Positions 1-10,752 of a stretch of 64,000 bases of DNA are shown here, piece after piece. Within the stretch, counting starts at the first letter, position 1. The number at the start of each line of letters is the position of its first letter. Position numbers and translations under genes: made by a program. A model generated the notes under the pieces. It worked only from the letters and a program-made list of their open reading frames with translations, was not told where the DNA came from and did not search any database. The stretch is from Auanema rhodensis (taxonomy: Eukaryota > Nematoda > Chromadorea > Rhabditida > Rhabditidae), in the NCBI GenBank assembly GCA_964057225.1, contig CAXKVF010000074.1, forward strand, positions 62,001-126,000, read 5' to 3'.

Positions 1-13
1 CTAATTAAATGTA

Positions 14-19
14 CACGTG
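14..19. other. CACGTG box 1 of the unit
   Basis: This perfect 6-bp palindrome sits at unit positions 14-19 in nearly every unit. Read on the minus strand with flanks it is ATCACGTG, which fits the budding-yeast CDEI consensus RTCACRTG bound by Cbf1. CACGTG is also the general E-box/G-box core of bHLH and plant bZIP factors. Binding here is inference only. The box is doubled in the unit at 6689-6880 and changed to CATGTG at 51419-51424. Confidence 0.7.
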
Positions 20-21
20 AT

Positions 22-27
22 GTGCAC
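22..27. other. GTGCAC palindrome of the unit
   Basis: This perfect 6-bp palindrome lies two bases after the first CACGTG box and is almost invariant along the array. One G-to-T change is visible near 14646 (GATTTGCAC). With GTACAC at 11-16 it forms two GTRCAC copies separated by five bases. No function can be assigned. Confidence 0.65.
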
Positions 28-43
28 TTGGTATGTAACTCGC

Positions 44-53
44 TTCACGTGAA
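44..53. other. TTCACGTGAA 10-bp palindrome
   Basis: This perfect 10-bp palindrome is centred 32 bp after the centre of CACGTG box 1. It is the longest perfect palindrome I see in the unit. It changes only rarely: GTGGAAG near 745, 41954, 50226 and 52866; CAGGTG near 46000, 56560 and 57090; TCTCGTG near 59902 and 62542; GTAAAAG near 45121, 52689 and 56033; and a 3-bp insertion near 1807. A dyad-binding protein or extruded cruciform could use it, but that is inference. Confidence 0.7.
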
Positions 54-105
54 AGATAAAGAGATGCGGTTTTCAAAATTAGATTCCCCATGTCCATATT
101 AGTCT

Positions 106-120
106 AAAAACAAATTTTTA
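106..120. other. A/T-tract segment of the unit
   Basis: Five As, one C, three As and five Ts followed by A make the most A/T-tract-like segment of the unit. Such tracts can bend DNA or influence nucleosome placement. Most single-base indels in the array fall here (near 817, 993, 15434, 20714, 26525, 31268, 31980 and 34268), as expected for slippage in short homopolymers. A C-to-G change at 111 marks one unit subtype. Confidence 0.6.
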
Positions 121-132
121 TTGATATTGGTT

Positions 133-145
133 CATGGTAACCATG
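133..145. other. CATGGT-A-ACCATG inverted repeat
   Basis: Six-base perfect arms flank a single central base, and the core GGTAACC is a BstEII-type site. In units with T132 the arms extend to 7 bp, because T132 pairs with A146. In units with G132 they do not. The main array-wide subtype difference therefore changes the length of this dyad. Variants within it include TTACC near 38521, CATGTTAACC near 38695, and C145 or T145 in the 40-55 kb region. Confidence 0.7.
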
Positions 146-154
146 ACTTTGAAA

Positions 155-164
155 TTTACGTGAA
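155..164. other. TTTACGTGAA near-palindrome
   Basis: This differs at one base from the TTCACGTGAA palindrome at 44-53. Its centre is 33 bp before the centre of CACGTG box 1 in the next unit, so the ACGTG elements come in triplets with 33 and 32 bp spacing, then a 111-bp gap. A related variant with T154 extends the upstream T run in scattered units (39592, 39944, 45048, 46104, 47864, 48216, 55960, 57193 and 59304). Confidence 0.6.
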
Positions 165-165
165 C

Positions 166-185
166 TTTAATTTATGCTAATTAAA
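166..185. other. TTTAATT / AATTAAA inverted repeat across unit junctions
   Basis: Seven-base perfect arms (166-172 and 179-185, i.e. unit positions 166-172 and 3-9 of the next unit) surround a six-base loop TATGCT. It recurs at nearly every junction. The C168 subtype and the C6 change (37684, 37860) each introduce one mismatch. The A1 subtype and the A173 change (near 60908, 61436 and 63548) alter only the loop. Short dyads of this kind are known features of many centromeric satellites; a role here is inference. Confidence 0.65.
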
Positions 186-704
186 TGTACACGTGATGTG
201 CACTTGGTATGTAACTCGCTTCACGTGAAAGATAAAGAGATGCGGTTTTCAAAATTAGATTCCCCATGTCCATATTAGTCTAAAAACAAATTTTTATTGA
301 TATTGGTGCATGGTAACCATGACTTTGAAATTTACGTGAACTTTAATTTATGCTAATTAAATGTACACGTGATGTGCACTTGGTATGTAACTCGCTTCAC
401 GTGAAAGATGAAGAGATGCGGTTTTCAAAATTAGATTCCCCATGTCCATATTAGTCTAAAAACAAATTTTTATTGATATTGGTGCATGGTAACCATGACT
501 TTGAAATTTACGTGAACTTTAATTTATGCTAATTAAATGTACACGTGATGTGCACTTGGTATGTAACTCGCTTCACGTGAAAGATAAAGAGATGCGGTTT
601 TCAAAATTAGATTCCCCATGTCCATATTAGTCTAAAAACAAATTTTTATTGATATTGGTGCATGGTAACCATGACTTTGAAATTTACGTGAACTTTAATT
701 TATG

Positions 705-1054
705 CTAATTAAATGTACACGTGATGTGCACTTGGTATGTAACTCGCTTCACGTGGAAGATAAAGAGATGCGGTTTTCAAAATTAGATTCCCCATGTCCA
801 TATTAGTCTAAAAACAAATTTTATTGATATTGGTGCATGGTAACCATGACTTTGAAATTTACGTGAACTTTAATTTATGCTAATTAAATGTACACGTGAT
901 GTGCACTTGGTATGTAACTCGCTTCACGTGAAAGATAAAGAGATGCGGTTTTCAAAATTAGATTCCCCATGTCCATATTAGTCTAAAAACAAATTTTATT
1001 GATATTGGTGCATGGTAACCATGACTTTGAAATTTACGTGAACTTTAATTTATG
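705..1054 (+). repeat. Two adjacent 175-bp units with a shared 1-bp deletion
   Basis: Units 5 and 6 both lack one T in the ATTTTTA run (near 817 and 993), so each is 175 bp. Adjacent units sharing an indel indicate a local one-unit duplication or conversion. Unit 5 alone also has GTGGAAG in place of GTGAAAG near 745. Confidence 0.8.
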
Positions 1055-1230
1055 CTAATTAAATGTACACGTGATGTGCACTTGGTATGTAACTCGCTTC
1101 ACGTGAAAGATGAAGAGATGCGGTTTTCAAAATTAGATTCCCCATGTCCATATTAGTCTGAAAACAAATTTTTATTGATATTGGTGCATGGTAACCATGA
1201 CTTTGAAATTTACGTGAACTTTAATTTATG

Positions 1231-2288
1231 CTAATTAAATGTACACGTGATGTGCACTTGGTATGTAACTCGCTTCACGTGAAAGATAAAGAGATGCGGT
1301 TTTCAAAATTAGATTCCCCATGTTCATATTAGTCTAAAAACAAATTTTTATTGATATTGGTGCATGGTAACCATGACTTTGAAATTTACGTGAACTTTAA
1401 TTTATGCTAATTAAATGTACACGTGATGTGCACTTGGTATGTAACTCGCTTCACGTGAAAGATAAAGAGATGCGGTTTTCAAAATTAGATTCCCCATGTC
1501 CATATTAGGCTAAAAACAAATTTTTATTGATATTGGTGCATGGTAACCATGACTTTGAAATTTACGTGAACTTTAATTTATGCTAATTAAATGTACACGT
1601 GATGTGCACTTGGTATGTAACTCGCTTCACGTGAAAGATAAAGAGATGCGGTTTCAAAATTAGATTCCCCATGTCCATATTAGTCTACAAACAAATTTTT
1701 ATTGATATTGGTTCATGGTAACCATGACTTTGAAATTTACGTGAACTTTAATTTATGCTAATTAAATGTACACGTGATGTGCACTTGGTATGTAACTCGC
1801 TTCACGACGTGAAAGATAAAGAGATGCGGTTTTCAAAATTAGATTCCCCATGTCCATATTAGTCTAAAAACAAATTTTTATTGATATTGGTGCATGGTAA
1901 CCATGACTTTGAAATTTACGTGAACTTTAATTTATGCTAATTAAATGTACACGTGATGTGCACTTGGTATGTAACTCGCTTCACGTGAAAGATGAAGAGA
2001 TGCGGTTTTTAAAATTAGATTCCCCATGTCCATATTAGTCTAAAAACAAATTTTTATTGATATTGGTGCATGGTAACCATGACTTTGAAATTTACGTGAA
2101 CTTTAATTTATGCTAATTAAATGTACACGTGATGTGCACTTGGTATGTAACTCGCTTCACGTGAAAGATAAAGAGATGCGGTTTTCAAAATTAGATTCCC
2201 CATGTCCATATTAGTCTAAAAACAAATTTTTATTGATATTGGTTCATGGTAACCATGACTTTGAAATTTACGTGAACTTTAATTTATG
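1231..2288 (+). repeat. Six-unit block, copy 1 (46 units from copy 2)
   Basis: The ordered marker series is TGTTCAT near 1323, G103 (1509), C107 with GGTTCA, a plain unit, G58, then GGTTCA. The same order occurs at 9345-10400. The displacement between the G103 markers (1509 and 9623) is 8114 bp, which is 46 units plus the known local indels. Confidence 0.65.
1583..1936 (+). repeat. Adjacent units with compensating indels (175 and 179 bp)
   Basis: The unit at 1583-1757 lacks one T of the GGTTTTC run (near 1652) and carries C107. The unit at 1758-1936 has three extra bases in the palindrome region, reading TTCACGACGTGAA near 1801-1813. This looks like a duplicated ACG and splits the 10-bp palindrome. 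Net phase of the array is restored afterwards at 1937. Confidence 0.8.
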
Positions 2289-2816
2289 CTAATTAAATGT
2301 ACACGTGATGTGCACTTGGTATGTAACTCGCTTCACGTGAAAGATAAAGAGATGCGGTTTTCAAAATTAAATTCCCCATGTCCATATTAGTCTAAAAACA
2401 AATTTTTATTGATATTGGTGCATGGTAACCATGACTTTGAAATTTACGTGAACTTTAATTTATGCTAATTAAATGTACACGTGATGTGCACTTGGTATGT
2501 AACTCGCTTCACGTGAAAGATGAAGAGATGCGGTTTTCAAAATTAGATTCCCCATGTCCATATTAGTCTAAAAACAAATTTTTATTGATATTGGTGCATG
2601 GTAACCATGACTTTGAAATTTACGTGAACTTTAATTTATGCTAATTAAATGTACACGTGATGTGCACTTGGTATGTAACTCGCTTCACGTGAAAGATAAA
2701 GAGATGCGGTTTTCAAAATTAGATTCCCCATGTCCATATTAGTCTAAAAACAAATTTTTATTGATATTGGTGCATGGTAACCATGACTTTGAAATTTACG
2801 TGAACTTTAATTTATG

Positions 2817-4752
2817 CTAATTAAATGTACACGTGATGTGCACTTGGTATGTAACTCGCTTCACGTGAAAGATAAAGAGATGCGGTTTTCAAAATTAGAT
2901 TCCCCATGTCCATATTAGTCTAAAAACAAATTTTTATTGATATTGGTGCATGGTAACCATGACTTTGAAATTTACGTGAACTTCAATTTATGCTAATTAA
3001 ATGTACACGTGATGTGCACTTGGTATGTAACTCGCTTCACGTGAAAGATAAAGAGATGCGGTTTTCAAAATTAGATTCCCCATGTCCATATTAGTTTAAA
3101 AACAAATTTTTATTGATATTGGTGCATGGTAACCATGACTTTGAAATTTACGTGAACTTTAATTTATGCTAATTAAATGTACACGTGATGTGCACTTGGT
3201 ATGTAACTCGCTTCACGTGAAAGATAAAGAGATGCGGTTTTCAAAATTAGATTCCCCATGTCCATATTAGTCTAAAAACAAATTTTTATTGATATTGGTG
3301 CATGGTAACCATGACTTTGAAATTTACGTGAACTTTAATTTATGCTAATTAAATGTACACGTGATGTGCACTTGGTATGTAACTCGCTTCACGTGAAAGA
3401 TAAAGAGATGCGGTTTTCAAAATTAGATTCCCCATGTCCATATTAGTCTAAAAACAAATTTTTATTGATATTGCTTCATGGTAACCATGACTTTGAAATT
3501 TACGTGAACTTTAATTTATGCTAATTAAATGTACACGTGATGTGCACTTGGTATGTAACTCGCTTCACGTGAAAGATAAAGAGATGCGGTTTTCAAAATT
3601 AGATTCCCCATGTCCATATTAGTCTAAAAACAAATTTTTATTGATATTGGTGCATGGTAACCATGACTTTGAAATTTACGTGAACTTTAATTTATGATAA
3701 TTAAATGTACACGTGATGTGCACTTGGTATGTAACTCGCTTCACGTGAAAGATAAAGAGATGCGGTTTTCAAAATTAGATTCCCCATGTCCATATTAGTC
3801 TAAAAACAAATTTTTATTGATATTGGTGCATGGTAACCATGACTTTGAAATTTACGTGAACTTTAATTTATGCTAATTAAATGTACACGTGATGTGCACT
3901 TGGTATGTAACTCGCTTCACGTGAAAGATGAAGAGATGCGGTTTTCAAAATTAGATTCCCCATGTCCATATTAGTCTAAAAACAAATTTTTATTGATATT
4001 GGTGCATGGTAACCATGACTTTGAAATTTACGTGAACTTTAATTTATGCTAATTAAATGTACACGTGATGTGCACTTGGTATGTAACTCGCTTCACGTGA
4101 AAGATAAAGAGATGCGGTTTTCAAAATTAGATTCCCCATGTCCATATTAGTCTAAAAACAAATTTTTATTGATATTGGTTCATGGTAACCATGACTTTGA
4201 AATTTACGTGAACTTTAATTTATGCTAATTAAATGTACACGTGATGTGCACTTGGTATGTAACTCGCTTCACGTGAAAGATAAAGAGATGCGGTTTTCAA
4301 AATTAGATTCCCCATGTCCATATTAGTCTAAAAACAAATTTTTATTGATATTGGTGCATGGTAACCATGACTTTGAAATTTACGTGAACTTTAATTCATG
4401 CTAATTAAATGTACACGTGATGTGCACTTGGTATGTAACTCGCTTCACGTGAAAGATGAAGAGATGCGGTTTTCAAAATTAGATTCCCCATGTCCATATT
4501 AGTCTAAAAACAAATTTTTATTGATATTGGTGCATGGTAACCATGACTTTGAAATTTACGTGAACTTTAATTTATGCTAATTAAATGTACACGTGATGTG
4601 CACTTGGTATGTAACTCGCTTCACGTGAAAGATAAAGAGATGCGGTTTTCAAAATTAGATTCCCCATGTCCATATTAGTCTAAAAACAAATTTTTATTGA
4701 TATTGGTGCATGGTAACCATGACTTTGAAATTTACGTGAACTTTAATTTATG
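2817..4752 (+). repeat. Higher-order block H1, copy 1 (11 units)
   Basis: Marker order: C168 (2984), T104 (3096), plain, GCTTCA (3474), plain, A1 (3697), G58, GGTTCA, plain, G58, plain. The same series begins again at 4753, 1936 bp (11 units) later. Compared with the next copies it lacks G103, C107 and the second C168, and has one unit fewer. Confidence 0.75.
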
Positions 4753-6880
4753 CTAATTAAATGTACACGTGATGTGCACTTGGTATGTAACTCGCTTCAC
4801 GTGAAAGATAAAGAGATGCGGTTTTCAAAATTAGATTCCCCATGTCCATATTAGTCTAAAAACAAATTTTTATTGATATTGGTGCATGGTAACCATGACT
4901 TTGAAATTTACGTGAACTTCAATTTATGCTAATTAAATGTACACGTGATGTGCACTTGGTATGTAACTCGCTTCACGTGAAAGATAAAGAGATGCGGTTT
5001 TCAAAATTAGATTCCCCATGTCCATATTAGTTTAAAAACAAATTTTTATTGATATTGGTGCATGGTAACCATGACTTTGAAATTTACGTGAACTTTAATT
5101 TATGCTAATTAAATGTACACGTGATGTGCACTTGGTATGTAACTCGCTTCACGTGAAAGATAAAGAGATGCGGTTTTCAAAATTAGATTCCCCATGTCCA
5201 TATTAGTCTAAAAACAAATTTTTATTGATATTGGTGCATGGTAACCATGACTTTGAAATTTACGTGAACTTTAATTTATGCTAATTAAATGTACACGTGA
5301 TGTGCACTTGGTATGTAACTCGCTTCACGTGAAAGATAAAGAGATGCGGTTTTCAAAATTAGATTCCCCATGTCCATATTAGTCTAAAAACAAATTTTTA
5401 TTGATATTGCTTCATGGTAACCATGACTTTGAAATTTACGTGAACTTTAATTTATGCTAATTAAATGTACACGTGATGTGCACTTGGTATGTAACTCGCT
5501 TCACGTGAAAGATAAAGAGATGCGGTTTTCAAAATTAGATTCCCCATGTCCATATTAGTCTAAAAACAAATTTTTATTGATATTGGTGCATGGTAACCAT
5601 GACTTTGAAATTTACGTGAACTTTAATTTATGATAATTAAATGTACACGTGATGTGCACTTGGTATGTAACTCGCTTCACGTGAAAGATAAAGAGATGCG
5701 GTTTTCAAAATTAGATTCCCCATGTCCATATTAGTCTAAAAACAAATTTTTATTGATATTGGTGCATGGTAACCATGACTTTGAAATTTACGTGAACTTT
5801 AATTTATGCTAATTAAATGTACACGTGATGTGCACTTGGTATGTAACTCGCTTCACGTGAAAGATGAAGAGATGCGGTTTTCAAAATTAGATTCCCCATG
5901 TCCATATTAGGCTAAAAACAAATTTTTATTGATATTGGTGCATGGTAACCATGACTTTGAAATTTACGTGAACTTTAATTTATGCTAATTAAATGTACAC
6001 GTGATGTGCACTTGGTATGTAACTCGCTTCACGTGAAAGATAAAGAGATGCGGTTTTCAAAATTAGATTCCCCATGTCCATATTAGTCTACAAACAAATT
6101 TTTATTGATATTGGTTCATGGTAACCATGACTTTGAAATTTACGTGAACTTTAATTTATGCTAATTAAATGTACACGTGATGTGCACTTGGTATGTAACT
6201 CGCTTCACGTGAAAGATAAAGAGATGCGGTTTTCAAAATTAGATTCCCCATGTCCATATTAGTCTAAAAACAAATTTTTATTGATATTGGTGCATGGTAA
6301 CCATGACTTTGAAATTTACGTGAACTTCAATTTATGCTAATTAAATGTACACGTGATGTGCACTTGGTATGTAACTCGCTTCACGTGAAAGATGAAGAGA
6401 TGCGGTTTTCAAAATTAGATTCCCCATGTCCATATTAGTCTAAAAACAAATTTTTATTGATATTGGTGCATGGTAACCATGACTTTGAAATTTACGTGAA
6501 CTTTAATTTATGCTAATTAAATGTACACGTGATGTGCACTTGGTATGTAACTCGCTTCACGTGAAAGATAAAGAGATGCGGTTTTCAAAATTAGATTCCC
6601 CATGTCCATATTAGTCTAAAAACAAATTTTTATTGATATTGGTTCATGGTAACCATGACTTTGAAATTTACGTGAACTTTAATTTATGCTAATTAAATGT
6701 ACACGTGATTAAATGTACACGTGATGTGCACTTGGTATGTAACTCGCTTCACGTGAAAGATAAAGAGATGCGGTTTTCAAAATTAGATTCCCCATGTCCA
6801 TATTAGTCTAAAAACAAATTTTTATTGATATTGGTGCATGGTAACCATGACTTTGAAATTTACGTGAACTTTAATTTATG
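4753..6880 (+). repeat. Higher-order block H1, copy 2 (12 units)
   Basis: Marker order: C168 (4920), T104 (5032), plain, GCTTCA, plain, A1 (5633), G58 with G103 (5911), C107 with GGTTCA (6090), C168 (6328), G58, GGTTCA, then the 192-bp unit. All markers are 2128 bp (12 units plus 16 bp) from their counterparts in copy 3. Confidence 0.8.
6689..6880 (+). repeat. 192-bp unit with internal 16-bp duplication
   Basis: The 16 bases 6694-6709 are repeated exactly at 6710-6725, so this unit has two copies of GTACACGTGAT and two CACGTG boxes 16 bp apart. It is the largest indel in the window. I found no other unit with this insertion, although its host block H1 exists in several copies, so it is probably young. 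The duplicated segment is bounded by TGATTAAATG, where GATT and AATTA share short homology. Replication slippage is a plausible cause. Confidence 0.95.
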
Positions 6881-8992
6881 CTAATTAAATGTACACGTGA
6901 TGTGCACTTGGTATGTAACTCGCTTCACGTGAAAGATAAAGAGATGCGGTTTTCAAAATTAGATTCCCCATGTCCATATTAGTCTAAAAACAAATTTTTA
7001 TTGATATTGGTGCATGGTAACCATGACTTTGAAATTTACGTGAACTTCAATTTATGCTAATTAAATGTACACGTGATGTGCACTTGGTATGTAACTCGCT
7101 TCACGTGAAAGATAAAGAGATGCGGTTTTCAAAATTAGATTCCCCATGTCCATATTAGTTTAAAAACAAATTTTTATTGATATTGGTGCATGGTAACCAT
7201 GACTTTGAAATTTACGTGAACTTTAATTTATGCTAATTAAATGTACACGTGATGTGCACTTGGTATGTAACTCGCTTCACGTGAAAGATAAAGAGATGCG
7301 GTTTTCAAAATTAGATTCCCCATGTCCATATTAGTCTAAAAACAAATTTTTATTGATATTGGTGCATGGTAACCATGACTTTGAAATTTACGTGAACTTT
7401 AATTTATGCTAATTAAATGTACACGTGATGTGCACTTGGTATGTAACTCGCTTCACGTGAAAGATAAAGAGATGCGGTTTTCAAAATTAGATTCCCCATG
7501 TCCATATTAGTCTAAAAACAAATTTTTATTGATATTGCTTCATGGTAACCATGACTTTGAAATTTACGTGAACTTTAATTTATGCTAATTAAATGTACAC
7601 GTGATGTGCACTTGGTATGTAACTCGCTTCACGTGAAAGATAAAGAGATGCGGTTTTCAAAATTAGATTCCCCATGTCCATATTAGTCTAAAAACAAATT
7701 TTTATTGATATTGGTGCATGGTAACCATGACTTTGAAATTTACGTGAACTTTAATTTATGATAATTAAATGTACACGTGATGTGCACTTGGTATGTAACT
7801 CGCTTCACGTGAAAGATAAAGAGATGCGGTTTTCAAAATTAGATTCCCCATGTCCATATTAGTCTAAAAACAAATTTTTATTGATATTGGTGCATGGTAA
7901 CCATGACTTTGAAATTTACGTGAACTTTAATTTATGCTAATTAAATGTACACGTGATGTGCACTTGGTATGTAACTCGCTTCACGTGAAAGATGAAGAGA
8001 TGCGGTTTTCAAAATTAGATTCCCCATGTCCATATTAGGCTAAAAACAAATTTTTATTGATATTGGTGCATGGTAACCATGACTTTGAAATTTACGTGAA
8101 CTTTAATTTATGCTAATTAAATGTACACGTGATGTGCACTTGGTATGTAACTCGCTTCACGTGAAAGATAAAGAGATGCGGTTTTCAAAATTAGATTCCC
8201 CATGTCCATATTAGTCTACAAACAAATTTTTATTGATATTGATTCATGGTAACCATGACTTTGAAATTTACGTGAACTTTAATTTATGCTAATTAAATGT
8301 ACACGTGATGTGCACTTGGTATGTAACTCGCTTCACGTGAAAGATAAAGAGATGCGGTTTTCAAAATTAGATTCCCCATGTCCATATTAGTCTAAAAACA
8401 AATTTTTATTGATATTGGTGCATGGTAACCATGACTTTGAAATTTACGTGAACTTCAATTTATGCTAATTAAATGTACACGTGATGTGCACTTGGTATGT
8501 AACTCGCTTCACGTGAAAGATGAAGAGATGCGGTTTTCAAAATTAGATTCCCCATGTCCATATTAGTCTAAAAACAAATTTTTATTGATATTGGTGCATG
8601 GTAACCATGACTTTGAAATTTACGTGAACTTTAATTTATGCTAATTAAATGTACACGTGATGTGCACTTGGTATGTAACTCGTTTCACGTGAAAGATAAA
8701 GAGATGCGGTTTTCAAAATTAGATTCCCCATGTCCATATTAGTCTAAAAACAAATTTTTATTGATATTGGTTCATGGTAACCATGACTTTGAAATTTACG
8801 TGAACTTTAATTTATGCTAATTAAATGTACACGTGATGTGCACTTGGTATGTAACTCGCTTCACGTGAAAGATAAAGAGATGCGGTTTTCAAAATTAGAT
8901 TCCCCATGTCCATATTAGTCTAAAAACAAATTTTTATTGATATTGGTGCATGGTAACCATGACTTTGAAATTTACGTGAACTTTAATTTATG
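6881..8992 (+). repeat. Higher-order block H1, copy 3 (12 units)
   Basis: It repeats copy 2 marker by marker: C168 (7048), T104 (7160), GCTTCA (7538), A1 (7761), G58 with G103 (8039), C107 (8218), C168 (8456), G58, GGTTCA. Private changes are GATTCA near 8243 and CGTTTCACG near 8683. It lacks the 16-bp internal duplication that ends copy 2. Confidence 0.8.
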
Positions 8993-9344
8993 CTAATTAA
9001 ATGTACACGTGATGTGCACTTGGTATGTAACTCGCTTCACGTGAAAGATGAAGAGATGCGGTTTTCAAAATTAGATTCCCCATGTCCATATTAGTCTAAA
9101 AACAAATTTTTATTGATATTGGTGCATGGTAACCATGACTTTGAAATTTACGTGAACTTTAATTTATGCTAATTAAATGTACACGTGATGTGCACTTGGT
9201 ATGTAACTCGCTTCACGTGAAAGATAAAGAGATGCGGTTTTCAAAATTAGATTCCCCATGTCCATATTAGTCTAAAAACAAATTTTTATTGATATTGGTG
9301 CATGGTAACCATGACTTTGAAATTTACGTGAACTTTAATTTATG

Positions 9345-10400
9345 CTAATTAAATGTACACGTGATGTGCACTTGGTATGTAACTCGCTTCACGTGAAAGA
9401 TAAAGAGATGCGGTTTTCAAAATTAGATTCCCCATGTTCATATTAGTCTAAAAACCAATTTTTATTGATATTGGTGCATGGTAACCATGACTTTGAAATT
9501 TACGTGAACTTTAATTTATGCTAATTAAATGTACACGTGATGTGCACTTGGTATGTAACTCGCTTCACGTGAAAGATAAAGAGATGCGGTTTTCAAAATT
9601 AGATTCCCCATGTCCATATTAGGCTAAAAACAAATTTTTATTGATATTGGTGCATGGTAACCATGACTTTGAAATTTACGTGAACTTTAATTTATGCTAA
9701 TTAAATGTACACGTGATGTGCACTTGGTATGTAACTCGCTTCACGTGAAAGATAAAGAGATGCGGTTTTCAAAATTAGATTCCCCATGTCCATATTAGTC
9801 TACAAACAAATTTTTATTGATATTGGTTCATGGTAACCATGACTTTGAAATTTACGTGAACTTTAATTTATGCTAATTAAATGTACACGTGATGTGCACT
9901 TGGTATGTAACTCGCTTCACGTGAAAGATAAAGAGATGCGGTTTTCAAAATTAGATTCCCCATGTCCATATTAGTCTAAAAACAAATTTTTATTGATATT
10001 GGTGCATGGTAACCATGACTTTGAAATTTACGTGAACTTTAATTTATGCTAATTAAATGTACACGTGATGTGCACTTGGTATGTAACTCGCTTCACGTGA
10101 AAGATGAAGAGATGCGGTTTTCAAAATTAGATTCCCCATGTCCATATTAGTCTAAAAACAAATTTTTATTGATATTGGTGCATGGTAACCATGACTTTGA
10201 AATTTACGTGAACTTTAATTTATGCTAATTAAATGTACACGTGATGTGCACTTGGTATGTAACTCGCTTCACGTGAAAGATAAAGAGATGCGGTTTTCAA
10301 AATTAGATTCCCCATGTCCATATTAGTCTAAAAACAAATTTTTATTGATATTGGTTCATGGTAACCATGACTTTGAAATTTACGTGAACTTTAATTTATG
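9345..10400 (+). repeat. Six-unit block, copy 2 (46 units from copy 1)
   Basis: It repeats the ordered markers of 1231-2288: TGTTCAT (9437), G103 (9623), C107 with GGTTCA, plain, G58, GGTTCA. It lacks the two indels of copy 1, so those arose after duplication or were lost here. The next unit (10401 onward) has its own changes, AGATTTCTCA and a longer A run near 10505. Confidence 0.65.
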
Positions 10401-10752
10401 CTAATTAAATGTACACGTGATGTGCACTTGGTATGTAACTCGCTTCACGTGAAAGATAAAGAGATGCGGTTTTCAAAATTAGATTTCTCATGTCCATATT
10501 AGTCTAAAAAAAAATTTTTATTGATATTGGTGCATGGTAACCATGACTTTGAAATTTACGTGAACTTTAATTTATGCTAATTAAATGTACACGTGATGTG
10601 CACTTGGTATGTAACTCGCTTCACGTGAAAGATAAAGAGATGCGGTTTTCAAAATTAGATTCCCCATGTCCATATTAGTCTAAAAACAAATTTTTATTGA
10701 TATTGGTGCATGGTAACCATGACTTTGAAATTTACGTGAACTTTAATTTATG

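Larger units (their letters stand above)
1..176 (+). repeat. Reference satellite unit (unit 1)
   Basis: This unit defines the numbering used in all other entries; the phase is arbitrary because the window opens inside the array. It carries A58, T103, C104, A106, A107, C111, G129, G130, T131, T132, G145, C147, A154 and T168. Common alternatives elsewhere are G58, A63, G103, T104, G106, C107, G111, A129, C130, G132, C145/T145, T147, T154 and C168, plus A at position 1. These recurring variants are the markers used to trace duplications. The unit has five CpG dinucleotides (16-17, 41-42, 48-49, 67-68, 159-160), close to the number expected from base composition. It has no HindIII site and no visible CENP-B-box-like motif. 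Confidence 0.95.

Noticed and set aside
1-176. CENP-B box
   Set aside because: No TTCG followed at the right spacing by A and CGGG exists on either strand of the unit.
1-176. Dimeric or half-unit origin of the monomer
   Set aside because: Comparing the two 88-bp halves by eye shows no general similarity; only the short ACGTG elements resemble each other.
6694-6725. Transposon target-site duplication
   Set aside because: The 16-bp repeat is immediately tandem with nothing between the copies, so it is a simple local duplication; an excised element leaving a perfect 16-bp duplication is possible but unsupported.
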